Source: Liolophura sinensis
Lineage: Eukaryota > Mollusca > Polyplacophora > Chitonida > Chitonidae
DNA length: 64,000 bases
NCBI RefSeq assembly: GCF_032854445.1
Contig: NW_027018142.1
Coordinates: 1 to 64,000 of the forward strand
Direction: 5' to 3'
Under the pieces are notes generated by a model. It had not been told where the DNA came from. It ran no database searches and saw only the letters and a program-made list of their open reading frames with translations. Of this stretch, positions 44,110-56,982 are shown one piece after another (the first letter of the stretch is position 1; the number at the start of each line of letters is the position of its first letter). A program made the position numbers and the translations under genes.

Positions 44110-45961
44110 TTGACCAATCGGTTGGAGCAGATATGCTCCGAACTAAAATCGCTAGGAGTTGTAAATGTAAAGCGATTCACAACATATAGTGACAGTGACA
44201 GCAAACTCAATACATACTTATCGACATTTAATAACCTCTCTTTTCCTCAGTCGATCTCAATTTGCCGGTACTGTGCCCAAGTAGACCTATACATATCTAA
44301 TCCGTCCAGGTGCTTTACATGCCAAAAGTTGGGCATGGTAATGGCCAATGTAGAAATAAATTGTTTCGCTTCCGATGTGCAGGAGAAGTCCACGGGGGTT
44401 TGCTTCAACCGAGACAATAAATGTTAAAATTCTTCACCTCGAAAGTTGAGAGCCATACAGATTTGCCTAGAGCAATAGCATTGTTTTGCTGCAGGACGTC
44501 CTGAATCTTTAGTTGTCAGCACTAAAAATGGTGATCTGTGGTCTTAACAACTTACAGTACTTGTAGTCATAGTAGCATTTTTTGTAAGTTTCTCATCACA
44601 TTTGTCATCTGAGCCACTGGAGACTCTCTTAGGCTTGTTTAATCATGATATTTAGATTACTGGTCATTTTTCCTTCGTCGTGGAGGGAGGTGTGTATTAT
44701 CCTGGTTCCAAAACCGGGCAAAGATCATTCTGATCCATCTAATTATCGTCACATAGCTCTTACCAGCGTTGTGAAGAGTATGGAACGAATAACAAATGAT
44801 AGACTTGTTTGGTATTTAGAAACCAATAATTTACTGTCTAATATTAAATGTGGTTTTTCTCAAAGTTGATTTAATGTTTGTCGTATTTAAACTTTTAGTC
44901 GTAATGATATAATAAATAATGAACATGTGGTGTCAATATTTTTCGATCTTGAAAAGTCCACGGACCTACGACACCGCATGCAAATACGGTGTTTTAAAAC
45001 ACCTCTCAGATATGGGACTTACCGCTTATCGTTATTTTATGCATGTAGCAGAACTTTTATCTGATCCTCAGTTTAGGGTACGAGTAGAGACAATCTTTCT
45101 GACTCTTATGTGCAAAAGTGAGTGTACTCCAGGGCAGTATACTATCACAAACACTGTTTAGCTTCAAACTTAATAGCCTGTCAAAAACTGAAACGTCTGG
45201 AACAGAGGGTTTTTCATATGTTGATGATTTCCTAATAGACTACCGTGCTAAAATGTGAATAACATCGAAAGGCAGCTGCAGCTTTGTCTCAGTAAGACCA
45301 AGAAATTGGCAGTTGAGAATGGTTTTACGTTTTCTTCATCTAAAACGATACATATTTTGTTGTAAAGGGAACTTCATCTCCACACTAAGTTTTATGGTGA
45401 AGTAGTAAGAATTGAGAACTGAAAACAGATTTTCAGGAGTCATACTTAATAGCAAATTACGCTTTTTGACCCGTGTTAAGGTTCTTAGAGCTAAATGTAC
45501 AAATCTTGGCGTCCAAACAGACATTCGTATACCAGCCGTCAACTAAGATGGACGTTCGAGGTCAACAATTGCAATGCCAATTCCCAAAACGACGCTTAAG
45601 TAAGGATCTCCATATAATAAAGATCGTATATAGCACAGCCCAGCACTGACTCGGGTTCGGAGCGGTCAATTTTATTCAGTTTATATATCGATCTTCTGTC
45701 AGGTGTGAATTGGACCTTGGGTTCATCAGTTACCATTCCGCCAAGAAATCGCATCTAAACATGGTTTACCCTGTCTATCATGTCCACGATTTGAGGCTCA
45801 GCCTTGATGCCTTTAGAACTTCGCCTGTGGGGAGTTTATGCGTTGTGGCTAACCAATCTTTAGTGTACAACAAGTGTATATCGCATACAGTCAATATGCT
45901 ACAAAGCTTAAAGCACTTCCAACATGGCTTGCCTACGACTGTGATGTGTAAGTATATGTAG
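44110..45961 (+). mobile_element. Decayed Jockey-like non-LTR retrotransposon
   Basis: 44110-44430 has a gag-like piece with a zinc-knuckle-like NPSRCFTCQKLG. 44645-44869 encodes reverse transcriptase blocks VPKPGKDHSDPSNYRHIALT and ERITNDRLVWYLETNNLLSN. Motif A (VVSIFFDLEK) is near 44926, and the YVDD active-site box (SYVDDFLIDYRA) near 45211. 45740-45900 carries a C-terminal block (LRLSLDAFRTSPVGSLCVVA). Frames are broken many times. No endonuclease domain or 3' tail was found. Confidence 0.8.
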
Positions 45962-47261
45962 AGAGATGGCTTGATATTCGTGTTCAGTAATTTATTTAGG
46001 AGCTAACGTCAAACAAGAGGTCATGGCTCGTGTGTATTTTCTGGAGTTTCCTCTCTAGCTTCTTCCAAATCCTAAATAATTATCTGTTTCTCTTCGAATT
46101 ATACTTATTCTAGGCAGTTAGGTGATACATTTCATGAGAGAACGTGAAATGATTCATCCTCGAAACTTCAGTACGTTTTAGGAATGTATCTGAAGTTGAG
46201 CTTTTTGCCTTTAGGTGACATTTGGTGGCCATAAAGGATTCATGCCAAACTAAACAAATCTTCTTCTCCAGAGCTGCTGATGCGATTGAGCTATAAAAGA
46301 ACACTACATTTGCACAAAGCCTAGTACATTAAGGGTGATAATGAAAACTTTCTACTTTAAAAATTGCACAAACTCGCTATTGAGTGAAAATGTCAGATGA
46401 CCCAAAAACCAAAGAGAACGCTAAATGAATCAGACGTTCAGGAAACCCACAAAGATCTCAAAATATGTTAGATGTATGTACAAGAAACTAATAGTGAACA
46501 CAAAACACATCCGACACATATGTACAAGAAACCCAACGGCAATATAAGATGAATGCCATTGTTTCTTGTTTTACTGCTTACTAATATTGTAACAAACAAA
46601 AAACGCACATAGTCAGTTGTGTTGAAGTGATCATGTTATATCTGTAACAACTTAAGAGCTTTACTTGTTCAGTAACTCTCTTTCTCCAGAACAGGTTTCA
46701 ACCCGTCGTCGTAATTTAGTACTCAGTATTATGAGGTAATCACCAAAAGTCCTCAAACACGAAGAAGCAATCACTGACTAACCAGAAAAGATCTATTCCT
46801 TTCTAAAGTTCATGTGTTTTGTTCACCCATATAATTCATGATTCGTGTGATGTTAGTTTGTAGGCCGAGGAGGTTAAGTATAAAATCATTAACTCTCAGT
46901 TACTATATAACATTTTCCAAATTATGCATGTTCTACCAACGACATACATTCTTTAGCAATCCGTTAAAGGTAGTGCCAATTTTTCAAAGTGAGTTATCTA
47001 CCAATTTTCCAACCAAAGATGGGGGTAACATATAATACTTGTCACTATGGCAATTTTCATTCAAAAAGCATTGTAAGACCTATATCATTATGTGCGCCTC
47101 GCTTGCCTTGGAGGTCATCCCTTCTGCTCAGTTAGAAATATGGCCAGGGGAGGTGGGAGAGGGGGGGGGGGGGAGTTGCAGCGTCCAGAAGCAGTGTTGG
47201 AACTTGGCTATTTTGATAATAGAGTCAAACATATGGTCTATAGAGTTGTTACGGTGACATT
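45962..47261. other. Host non-coding DNA
   Basis: AT-rich, with no exon or recognised repeat; a poly-G run is at 47161-47174. Confidence 0.4.
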
Positions 47262-49400
47262 TTAAAGACACCCCAAGATCCTGCTTGGAGAGGTATAACC
47301 TCAGGTAGGCTGTAGAAGTAGGTCAGCGTTCGTTATATCTTCACAAAGAAAACCCTAGGTAATCTATAAGCAAGCCTACATGGAGATATTTGGCTGCTCT
47401 GATTGGCTGATCTGTGTCAGCAGACATTATCACCTCACCCAGTGCTCACGGATAATGGAGGGTGTAGCAGGTTGGACAGTCAGGACGACAGTATACATAC
47501 ATGTAGGCCTTCCTATAGATGAGCTAGAGTTGTCTGTGTGAAGAGTGGGGAGCTAATAATACATGTAGCCTCTTAGTTATGGATACATATACATCTGGGT
47601 CTTAAAATTGTAAGACAGACGGCCTAACCGGGACGGTATCTGTATACATTATAGTAAAATAGCTAATCTGTGCAAATATGTACATACTTTTAAGATTCGA
47701 TTTACTTTTAGCACCATTTACGTATACAAACATTTCTCAGCTTTGACGTCATGAGCAATTGATATAGGCTATCATATAACACATGGGCTGGCGTACATGG
47801 AAAAGGGGAACTGTATACCCTAACCATCAATGTTTGACTACAACAGTTTTATATTTGGAGCGGACAGCCGAGCGTTGTTAATACAATAAACAGCGATACA
47901 TGATCAAGGCAATACGTGCGGGCTTTGTGCACCACCGCTGACACGTCAGCGCTAGTAATAGACCTTTAGCATACCTCTGCATAAGGCCTTTCAAGTTCAA
48001 AGCTTCAGAAACTCAATAACGTAGAGGTCTCCCATCGCCCTGTATACATACATGTAGTGACAAGATCGGCATAGTTAAACAGCATGAACCTGAACCCAAT
48101 CCAGGCGTTTTCTTTGACGTAAATATTCAGACTGTTTGTAGACAGTGTTACACGACCACACACAGGCTGAAGGTAGCCTATACAAAGACATGTCCCAGTC
48201 GTTAGTCTGCAAGTAACATCACTGAATTTTTTTAGCTAATTCTGTTTAAACCATGGTGCTAGGGGGCGTGTGAGTTACTACTACACACGCATTCACATGA
48301 ACAGTTAGAAGGAAACCTTGACTGAGGTAAATGGACAGGGGGTTGTATTTCACAGGTTACCTGTGACCACTTGTCAGCTATCACACTGTCGTCGCTGTTC
48401 TATTTTTTCTCTATACTGTACGTCTTATTTATATCATGAAGATGTAAGGACGACTCGACCAACTAAGCAGTACCTGACAGTGGATAACGCGATCAAGTAA
48501 AGACAACTCCCTATCTTGACAAATATTTTCACCTCAAATACACTAACTCCGACTTAAATGACTTACCTGTCGACACAAATACCACCGTGCTTCACACGTT
48601 GATAAAACTGATCAGATTGAAATAGAAAATACTTAGTTCTGAGACTGGACGTGATCTATGCAGGGGAGGTAAATGACTCATGGAGTTTGTACACATTTAT
48701 GCTTTGTGACAGCTCAACCAAGGCTTACACAGCTGGTCTTCATCATTATATGCCAATGTCAAATTTCAACAAACAATCAATTTCCTACACAATTACCTCA
48801 GCAGATGTTATCACTTTCGGTTCCAATCACAATATGTTGAAAATATAGTTGAGAACTGTCGAATGGATTTTCTGAAAACAGTATAATGATATTAGGCCAC
48901 AGCTAAAACAGTTACTCGTGGAATTCAAGCGGCATTACTCCCGTGGAGTCTCCGGGGTAAAATGAGGCCCCTGGACAACCATGTCGTACAAGGCGACTAA
49001 CCTAGATCTCCCCCAAGTTGTCCATGTGAATATAATAGAGGTGGAGAACCCATTTGCTGTGGGTTGCGATCCTTAATGGAAGGGAACGGGATCGCAGTAG
49101 TTGAGGGCAGCTTAGTCTTGTGAGATTTTCAAGCCCAACACTGCACATGACCCTTGCTCAGATAGAGGCGGGAGGTTGGATTGGTCCATTCGACCAGTCG
49201 GCCGGAGCAGGTCTAGTCCGAACTAAAATCTCAAGAGAAAGTAAAAATGTCAGTAACAAAGAACTAACCAAGTACTTATTGAAATTTAATAAACCTTATG
49301 GTCCTGAGTCGATCTTAATTTGGCCGCACAGTGTCCAAGTAGACATGCCCATACCTAATCCGACTAGTTGCTTTACATGCAAAAATCTGGACATGGCATC
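47262..49400. repeat. Segmental duplication, copy B
   Basis: This is the diverged counterpart of 42236-44430. It includes a second candidate 5' exon with the donor GTAAGT at 48566 and a retrotransposon gag-like fragment at 49110-49400. It has only one of the 430-bp units. No RING-encoding exon is seen downstream of it before the first copy. Confidence 0.7.
48567..48630 (-). other. Candidate 5' untranslated exon of the TRIM gene (B)
   Basis: The minus strand reads ...TATTTGTGTCGACAG then GTAAGTCATT, the same as copy A over the last 11 exon bases and the donor. It may be an alternative first exon. Confidence 0.38.
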
Positions 49401-49410
49401 CTGCGGATGG
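49110..49410 (+). mobile_element. Non-LTR retrotransposon gag-like fragment
   Basis: It encodes IPNPTSCFTCKNLDMA and is homologous to 44110-44430. The reverse transcriptase part is not present; a SINE tail-like scrap (ATTGAGTACGGCAAAAAACA) follows at 49491. Confidence 0.6.
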
Positions 49411-49519
49411 TTCTGAGATCACCGATATATCTGCATTTTTGTCTTCCACAAAAGGAATGGCCGCAGTCCTCTAGCCCTAACTAAAATACTATTGAGTACG
49501 GCAAAAAACATCGATCAAA

Positions 49520-49995
49520 TATGTACATAAGTATAAAACAATGTGTAAGAATTCTCAGTTCCATTCCCACTCTAGTCGGAGTGCTTCGACTATCTAAATA
49601 TCTAAATATTGCTCAACCCGCGACAGACCATTCGAACATATCAATCATATGACCTGTCGAAAAACACCGTAGCCCGTATCAGTCAATGGGCGATCCAAGC
49701 GAGAAGAATGGCTTAAGGTATTTTTCCTAACTGGAAAGCGAGCACAAATTTCCATTGGGCGAAGTAGAGGCGTGGTCTTCATTAATATTCACATAGCTTA
49801 CACAGAGGCAGCGTGTCGGCTATACGGAGTCTCGCATTCCCAACCAAATACAAACTATACCTGAGCGACATAGCGGCGGCACCGATCGCTCAGAAGTGAG
49901 CCATAAATAGTCTCCATACATAAAACCCAATCTCCATCAACGATTTTGATCATATTTGGCGGTTGATCATATTAACCACCCTGCTTCGTTTAAAT
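49520..49995. other. Non-coding, nothing recognised
   Basis: There is no exon-like frame and no known repeat. Confidence 0.4.
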
Positions 49996-50000
49996 CACAG

Positions 50001-50200
50001 TATTTATTTATTTGAATGGTGTTTTACGCCGTATTTAGATTACTTCACTTATACCACAGCGGCCAGCATTATGGTGCCTGGGAGAAAAGCGAACAGAGGC
50101 CGGGGGAAATCCACGAACTTGAACTCACAGCGATCGCATTGGCATAAGGCTCCTGGGTAATTCCACTGCGCTAGTACAGTAATCACCCGGCCACACAGGC
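50001..50200 (-). repeat. tRNA-derived SINE with internal deletion
   Basis: A TATTTATTTATTTG tail, GTTTTACGCCGTATTTAGAT and GCGGCCAGCATTATGGTGCC are followed directly by ACTTGAACTCACAGCGATCG and a degraded tRNA head. The middle (CCGCAGGTTGCTGGCAGACC region) is missing. Confidence 0.85.
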
Positions 50201-50594
50201 TCTGCTTAGTTACAGTAGGCCTAACTTTTTATCAACAATATGTTACGGCTTACAATGATAGGGTCGTTTACACGGGTCATTCTCGATTATGTAAATGAAC
50301 CATTATCTGTATTAGATTTCTGAACTCTGTCAACAGAGACACGTGTATAGTACTAGTGTCCTCTGCTTGAGGGCAGTATCTATAACTGTAAGCCGGCTAC
50401 ACATACACGCCTTACACTCTTTATTCTCAGATTTTTAAATAGAGCTATGGAGATAAACAGTAATAAGTACAATTTAACACTTAACAGTTGTTCAGTGATA
50501 TAACGACGAGGACTCAAACACTAACATGAAACAAATATAAACAAACGGATGATACCAAGTTTTACGTTTGAATGTCATCGTTCTGCAGTGATAC

Positions 50595-50765
50595 AACAGT
50601 AACGTCCTACTCCGAACTGGGAAGTTTGTCTTCACCGCGAGACATGTCTGGGAAAAGGCCTGGCTTATACTGGCCGGGATTTCCAGGCAGAGCTGTTTAC
50701 GCTTCATACGTTCATATTGGGTTTATCATCCCAAAACGGGGGAGAACATTTAATAGGCCAAGTTT
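50595..50765 (+). repeat. Dispersed repeat, paired with 52735-52905
   Basis: Both copies have AACGT[C/T]CT..TC.GAAC near the start and a CGGGATTTCCA[G/T]GC block, followed by a shared order of weaker matches to TTAATAGGCC / TATTAGGCCC. The family is unknown. Confidence 0.5.
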
Positions 50766-50799
50766 TCTACATAGCTAAATTACCCTTACCAGGCCATAT

Positions 50800-52575
50800 A
50801 CGTGAGCAAAGTCATCCTTTCCACCTCCCCCCCCACCACACACACACACACACAGTTAGTTTCAGTTTCTTTTGAAATCACTCATGCGTTCGCCTAGCAA
50901 TCTAACAGTCGTTTAACTTATGCGTTAGCCTGCCCGTCTAACAGTTGTTTAACGAAACCAAGAATTCGAATCAGGCACTTGCTTCCATTCTTGCAGTTTA
51001 AAAAGCAAAGCAAACGCTAAAACGAACTAAATATCAGATTGAAGACCACTAAAAACTGTCCTAGCTTTTAGTTCGTATTCCAATTTATTGGAATTTTCCA
51101 ACCGAGTAAATTGGTTTAAAAACATTAGAATCTTCCGTGGTTAGAAGCGAACAAGAAGGTGACGTCACACCCATGTTTTTTGCTTCAAATAGCTCGTTTC
51201 AATGTCTTTTCGGCAAATGTAATCATAAATATACACGTGTATGGATTATTACTGTTGGAATCTAGAAGTCTGTGTTTGTGGCAAAATCCTGACGTGACAT
51301 CAACTGGTCCCAATACTGTCAGAAAAGCCCAGCGTAGAATCTTAACTTCCAAATGTTTTGAGACAATTCTAAAAAAAAAAAAAAAAAAAAAAGAGGAAAA
51401 AAAAAAAATTCAAAGTATTTTGGTGCACATTGTGTACTGGTCCTTCATTTGGTATATAGTTTACGTTAGTCTTTGCCTTTAATTTAGAAGTTTTGACAGA
51501 TATATGTACCTGGTTACTTTCCTCTATCACCTATGTAAATGACCATCAAGTGTGGAAAGTGCTGCTTAGTGCGCAGTAAAACACCAACACACCCACGTGA
51601 TCACATGTTCACGTTGGCTACTTCCCTTTCAAAAGAATCGCCCACACGCGCCCTATATTATATTATATGTTGATATTAAGTAAGAAGGTTCGAACAGTCA
51701 GGGGCAGTTTTTTCTTGTTTTTGGGGTTTGTTTTTTTTTTTCGTTTTTTCTCCGCCACGTGGACGGTATCATATAAATGGAACATGGTATTTAATACACC
51801 AATCAAATAAACAAATCATTACAGAAATTACATTAATATTATAGCTAAGAATCGCACTGGCTCATTCGTTTGAATCACTGCCCATCAGCTAGAAACCTCA
51901 CAAACCTGTAAAGGGAAACAGGGGAATTTTGAGTTTGGTCGTTAAGGTGAAAAACAGCCACAAGGTATAATGTGACTTGTGAAAAACGTCAGTCAACCCC
52001 TGTTGACGTTAAGTGATCACATTTCTCGCCGTGTTCCAGAGATACAAAGGATATCTCTTTCCTGAAGGAATTTCTCAAGTTCACAAACGTTCAGCTTCTC
52101 GATTTTCTCCATCGTTCGTCTACTTTACATTAGCCCTTGTTAAACCTTTTTCCGATCCCTATGTGATCAGAAATAGTTGCGTAACATTTTTGACAGGTAA
52201 CATGATACATTACAGGACTTTAGCGATACGCGTGCTCGAACTCGAAACTACCCTAATAAAAAATCGTCAAGTACAAAGCGTCAAATAGCAGTACGAAGCT
52301 GGTAAGTAAATACATTAATGTTACCATGTATGTGCACGTATGCACAGGAGCTGGCCATGGTCTTGCCTTCCATTGGCCCTGTCACACGAAATGGGTGACC
52401 TTATGCCCAATCTTATGTTACACGTTGACCATTTTTCCTCATACCAGAATGGTGTGCATATGTGTGCCTCTAAAGTTGGAATGTGAGGTATTTCGGGTAC
52501 ACTCGTTCTCTCCACCCGTTGTACTGTTTGCTATCATATAACTCAATGTTCCTGTGTATGGTTTTAAACAATAAT
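50800..52575. other. Host non-coding DNA with simple repeats
   Basis: It contains a short CA repeat (50838-50853) and poly-A runs at 51371-51391 and 51401-51408. No exon is supported. Confidence 0.4.
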
Positions 52576-52578
52576 AAC

Positions 52579-52665
52579 ATTTATTTATTTGACTGGTGTT
52601 TTACGCCGTACTCAAGAATATTTCACTTACTAGTATACAGCGGCGGCCAGCATTATGGTGGGGGG
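52579..52665 (-). repeat. SINE 3' fragment
   Basis: An ATTTATTTATTTG tail, TGGTGTTTTACGCCGTACTC and GGCGGCCAGCATTATGGTGG; truncated after about 87 bases. Confidence 0.88.
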
Positions 52666-52734
52666 GAATAATAAAATAAATAGCAAAGATTGGTAAAGTG
52701 TGTGTCTTTGCGTAATATGGACCTCCTGCCGTGT

Positions 52735-52905
52735 TTTGGTAGTAACGTTCTGGTCGGAACACGGAAGTGATTTTTTTTCCCACCGAGAAATCCCTGTTTT
52801 ACTGCCGGGATTTCCATGCTGCACTGACCTACATAGCATGCATATGATACGCCAATGTTTGCTTTACTGACTCTGAACAATCCCAGAACAATATTAGGCC
52901 CCATA
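52735..52905 (+). repeat. Dispersed repeat, partner of 50595-50765
   Basis: It carries the same CGGGATTTCCATGC block and flanks as the other copy, about 2.14 kb apart in the same orientation. Confidence 0.5.
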
Positions 52906-53465
52906 ATATGTTTGTCTACATTGTAGAACTATATAAGCCAGCAAACAGTTTACATGCTAATATTTTGGATAGCCTGGTAGATAACTTCCTGTTTCCCACA
53001 CACGACATTTCATTCTGTTTTCAGTGAACATTTTGTCGGGATTTTACCTCGGTGAGAACAGTTACCATCTGCTCTCAGTATGTGGAAACTCGCGTACAAG
53101 ATATTAAACGGCAAACTCGTATTTTGTCTTGGCGAGAAAGTGGCAAAGAAAGGCATTTAACATCAAGCTAAAGCCGTTACACAAATGTTTGGAAGACATG
53201 AGTATGGAAATGAAAATCTTACCACCAGACTTACGTGTACATTTACACGTACCTAATCAATTGTGGACTTTTTCGAACCAAAAAAGACCATTTGTACTTC
53301 GTTCATTTCCACCTGAGTAACCTTTGCACTGCTGTCAGAACGTTTTAACACATGGGAAAACCATTTCGCCCCGTTGAGAATTGTTTCTACGTGGGTGAGA
53401 AAAGTTTACAAAGAGAATGGAATGAAAAATAATCAAACTTTAAAAAGCTACATGTAAAGGCGGAG

Positions 53466-53831
53466 CGATGATGACCCAGAAGCCTCACGCCATAGTGGTT
53501 CCTGTAAGTTAAGTCCAGCTCATGCTGGCTTCCTACGCGTACATTGGAAAGGTTTTGCAGCAACTTGAGGATGGTCGTGAGTTCCCGCCGGGTTCGGTCC
53601 TGTTTCTGTCCGGTTGTGATGAGTTTTGTCTTAATATCTCGTGTACCAGCTCATGCTGGCTTCCTCTTCGGTCGTCAGTGGGAAGGTCTTTCAGCAACCT
53701 GCGGATGGTCGTGGGTTGCTTCCGGGCTCTGCCCGGTTTCCTCCCACCATAATGCTGGTCGCCGTTGTATAAGTGAAATATTCTTGAGTACGGCGTAAAA
53801 CACCAATCAAATAAATAAATAAATAAATAAG
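53466..53831 (+). repeat. SINE with internal duplication, or two nested copies
   Basis: A tRNA-side part (GATGACCCAGAAGCCTCACG, then AAGTCCAGCTCATGCTGGCT) runs to about 53612. The middle then starts again at 53647 (CCAGCTCATGCTGGCTTCCT) and proceeds to the TTCTTGAGTACGGCGTAAAA end and an AAATAAAT tail at 53831. Confidence 0.85.
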
Positions 53832-54295
53832 GAAATAAGTTATACCTCTTGTTAAGTCGCCATTCTCATTTGTGACTGATCTCTTGAACTGATCAAAATT
53901 GCAATTTGCATGCATTGCTGCCAGCTCTAATCATATATCAAGTAGGGTATAACACAAGATTGCAGGTATTATTAATTTAGAGAACTTTTGTAGTCTTCAA
54001 AAGGTAAAGGGGCCTAACATTTCCGTCTGCATGAGAATAATTGTTTGAGTTATCTCCCTTGATTTTTAGGCCTTGCATGTTTGTTGACATCACCATGGAG
54101 TTGTTCATTTCGGCTTTTTACACGTTACACGGGCGTTTTGGTTTCACTTACTATTTATGCTGTAAATTTGTCAACTTCATCCTCAGAAATATACGCCCCT
54201 ATCTTTCGCCTGGTACAATATACGCACACGCTGCTTACACTTTTGCCCACAACACATCAAAAAATCAAGTTGAACCTAGCATGACCACTATTATT

Positions 54296-54404
54296 TGAGC
54301 TGTGGTTGCTGGAAGTGAAGTAATAGCATTTTGTTACCTTGGTAACCTTCAGGCGGGAGCACTGTCAAAAGTTTTTCAGCCCTATCCAGAACAAACGAAA
54401 TTCT
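54296..54404 (-). repeat. Dispersed repeat, copy 3 of 3 (inverted)
   Basis: The reverse complement reads TTTGTTCTGGATAGGGCTGA, then GGTTACCAAGGTAACAAAAT and ACTTCACTTCCAGCAACCAC, as in 29020-29215. Confidence 0.6.
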
Positions 54405-55477
54405 AATATATTTTAACTAGGTGCAAACTAACAGTGTAGAAATTTATCAACAACATAAAATGTCGCCATGTGTCAGTATCAACCAATCAGTGGTCCTTCC
54501 CGCCTCCGTCCGGAGGCAATTCGTGGACCCAGTTTCCTCAATGGTGCGTATGTAACCTATAGTGGCTACATGTAGTGACAGGATACCGCTGTTTGATAAC
54601 GGTGTATGCTCATTTGGCTCACTGTTATAACTGTTCACCCAGAGTTCAAATCCCGATGCGTCCTCTTCCATTCCCAACTATCTTAATACTTTGCGAAACA
54701 TCGCTGTACAAATCTTCACATCCACAATTCCGTGTTTCAGCGTCTCATTTACATACGTGTTATTTTGGATGTGTTACGAAAGGTCTTGGTATCATGAAGG
54801 GGATATAGTGCAACGACTGGTTGTCCCTCATCAGTACAATTGCTAGGGGAGGGAGCGTGGTTGTTACTTAGCCATCTCAGTGAAGCAGCACTAGATGAAA
54901 CAGCGTTTGAAATCCGTCCTGCAACAAGGAGGCACACCACACGTACATGTGCTATAAGGACTCCTTTCTCGTCATATGACTGAAAGTTGTTAATTACGAT
55001 GTTAATCCACAAGCACTCACTCACACACTCACTCACTCACAAGTTCTTGGTACACAAACGTTATATGGAATCCTATCAGGAAATGTATACAAAATCACAA
55101 AAGAAGAATAAACTTAACAGTTTAACTTTTTAAAAATTTTATTGATACAAAAAATCTCTAAAACAGAATATTCAATTTTAAAACAGTATCGAAAACATTT
55201 AACTCTATATTAAAAAGAAGCAAAACGTTAATAATAAATATTGTCTCATGAAGGTACGGTAACAGGATTTCGCTTGGATAAACATTAATATCAATATTTG
55301 TGGACAAGTTTTAAAATATTTGTGTTTATGGTCCAGTTCTGCACACACCAGCACTCTAAAACTGATGTGTTCACTTCAACCTAATGACCTGTTTTCTGAG
55401 TGATACTATAATAGGTTATGTTACTGTAACATCAGATTGTAAATGTCATGGGAAACACAACACCCTGTAACACGAAC

Positions 55478-55670
55478 TAAAGTTTTCTGTTGGAACAACA
55501 GGGTACGAACTGAAGTTTTCTGTTGGAATAACAGGGGACGAACTGAAGTTTTCTGTTGGAATAACGGGGGACGAACCGAAGTTTTCTGTTGGAATAAAAG
55601 GGCACCTATGGAAGTTTTTGTGTTGTAATAACAGCACACTAACAGAAGTTTTCTGTTGGAATAACAGTAC
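55478..55670 (+). repeat. Tandem array, 33-bp unit
   Basis: GAAGTTTTCTGTTGGAATAA recurs at 55479, 55512, 55545, 55578, 55611 and 55645 (spacing 33, 33, 33, 33, 34). Because the unit is a multiple of three, it leaves spurious open frames on both strands. Confidence 0.92.
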
Positions 55671-56982
55671 AAAAGAAGTCCTACAGAACATATGGGTGTG
55701 TCGCTGTAACAGAATCTATTCTGCTATCCCTCAGAAAACATACGAAATAGTTTTGTATCAGTTTAAGGGATTAGTACATCTACAGTGAAGTTTCCAAAAT
55801 AGAAATAGAAAGCTGGCATAGCTTCATTACAAACAAGGAGTGTTTAACAGTAAACTACTCTAAAATACATACATACATGCATATATGTATACAAGATCGG
55901 TTAATAAGCTGACTTGGACTGCAGACAAATGATCACATTACTCGATAACGCCCCCCGATTCCCTGATTTGCACCTTCCTTCACGTTAGTCCTCGTCAATC
56001 ACTCGTCTGGTAATTCCAATACCAGGCTTATGACGCAGCCATTAACATGGACACAGAAGGGAGCAATGATATAAAAGTACAATGTATAAATTTACACATA
56101 TGTGTTATTTAGTTGAATATATAACATAGTATAATACAATGTAGAAATATAAATATAGAAGATAAATATATAATGGTAGCTACCAACCCAACACCCAGAT
56201 ATATCAGTGGATCCTAAAAACAGGAATTGTGAACTCGACCGAAAACACCCGCTTTTTTCCTGATCATCAAAAGTCGGAGAATCTACAAAATGAAGCACCG
56301 ACGACAGCAGAAAGTAACCCAAAGACCGAATAAATTGTAATACTTTTTACATATTCAAAGTCTGGATATGTAAGGCCGTTAATTAACACTGGACTGAGAA
56401 GGGAAATTTGTTTTTGTCAATAATAGGGTCAATATTAGTGTCAATTTTAGTTTCAATATTACAGGAAATGGTTTGATTTTAATTATATGGGCCATTCATG
56501 AGTGACTAAAAGTTTCAAAACGTCCGATTGTCTCCATGGTGCAATGCACAAAAACTTCCAAATTTTAAAAGATCACACGGCTCTTCTATATACTAATATT
56601 TGAGGTACAAAAATAATATATCTCAGACGGACAAAAACAATGTGGATAAAACAATATACTTTTTTTCTTTTCTTTGTATATAGTCGTGTGTCAGCATTCT
56701 TGTGATGGAGGTAAAATGCTGTTTGTAGTAATAAACAAATAAGGGTAAAGTCACGTGAATCACGTGGCCGACGTGTTCAGACAGCCCAAAACTATAATTG
56801 TTTTTCCAAAACGAGGCTGCATGTTAAATGGTGGCTCTTACCACATGCTCACGGTGGTCAAGAGCTTAGATGTACACAAACACAGTAAGGCTAACTTAGA
56901 CAGGTACACGTTTATGTTATGTAAACGTATGTTCCGCTCATAGTTTTTGATGCCATCAACAAAATGGTGACGCCTTAAAATT

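Larger units (their letters stand above)
42236..44430. repeat. Segmental duplication, copy A (5' region of the TRIM gene)
   Basis: It matches 47262-49400 in order: AACCTCAGGTAG and AGAAGTAGGTCAGCG (42271 and 47297), CCTTTCAAG[G/T]TCAAAGCTTCAG (42848 and 47985), CTTACCTGTCGACACAAA (43623 and 48563), TCCGAACTAAAATC (44137 and 49216). The offset is about 5.0 kb. Identity is moderate, so the duplication is old. Confidence 0.75.
53832..56982. other. Mostly non-coding; small repeats
   Basis: No supported exon. It contains an inverted copy of the dispersed repeat at 54296-54404, a CACTCACTCA repeat at 55015-55040 and the 33-bp array at 55478-55670. Confidence 0.4.

Noticed and set aside
55421-55691. 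Frames in the 33-bp array
   Set aside because: The unit length is a multiple of three, giving spurious frames on both strands.
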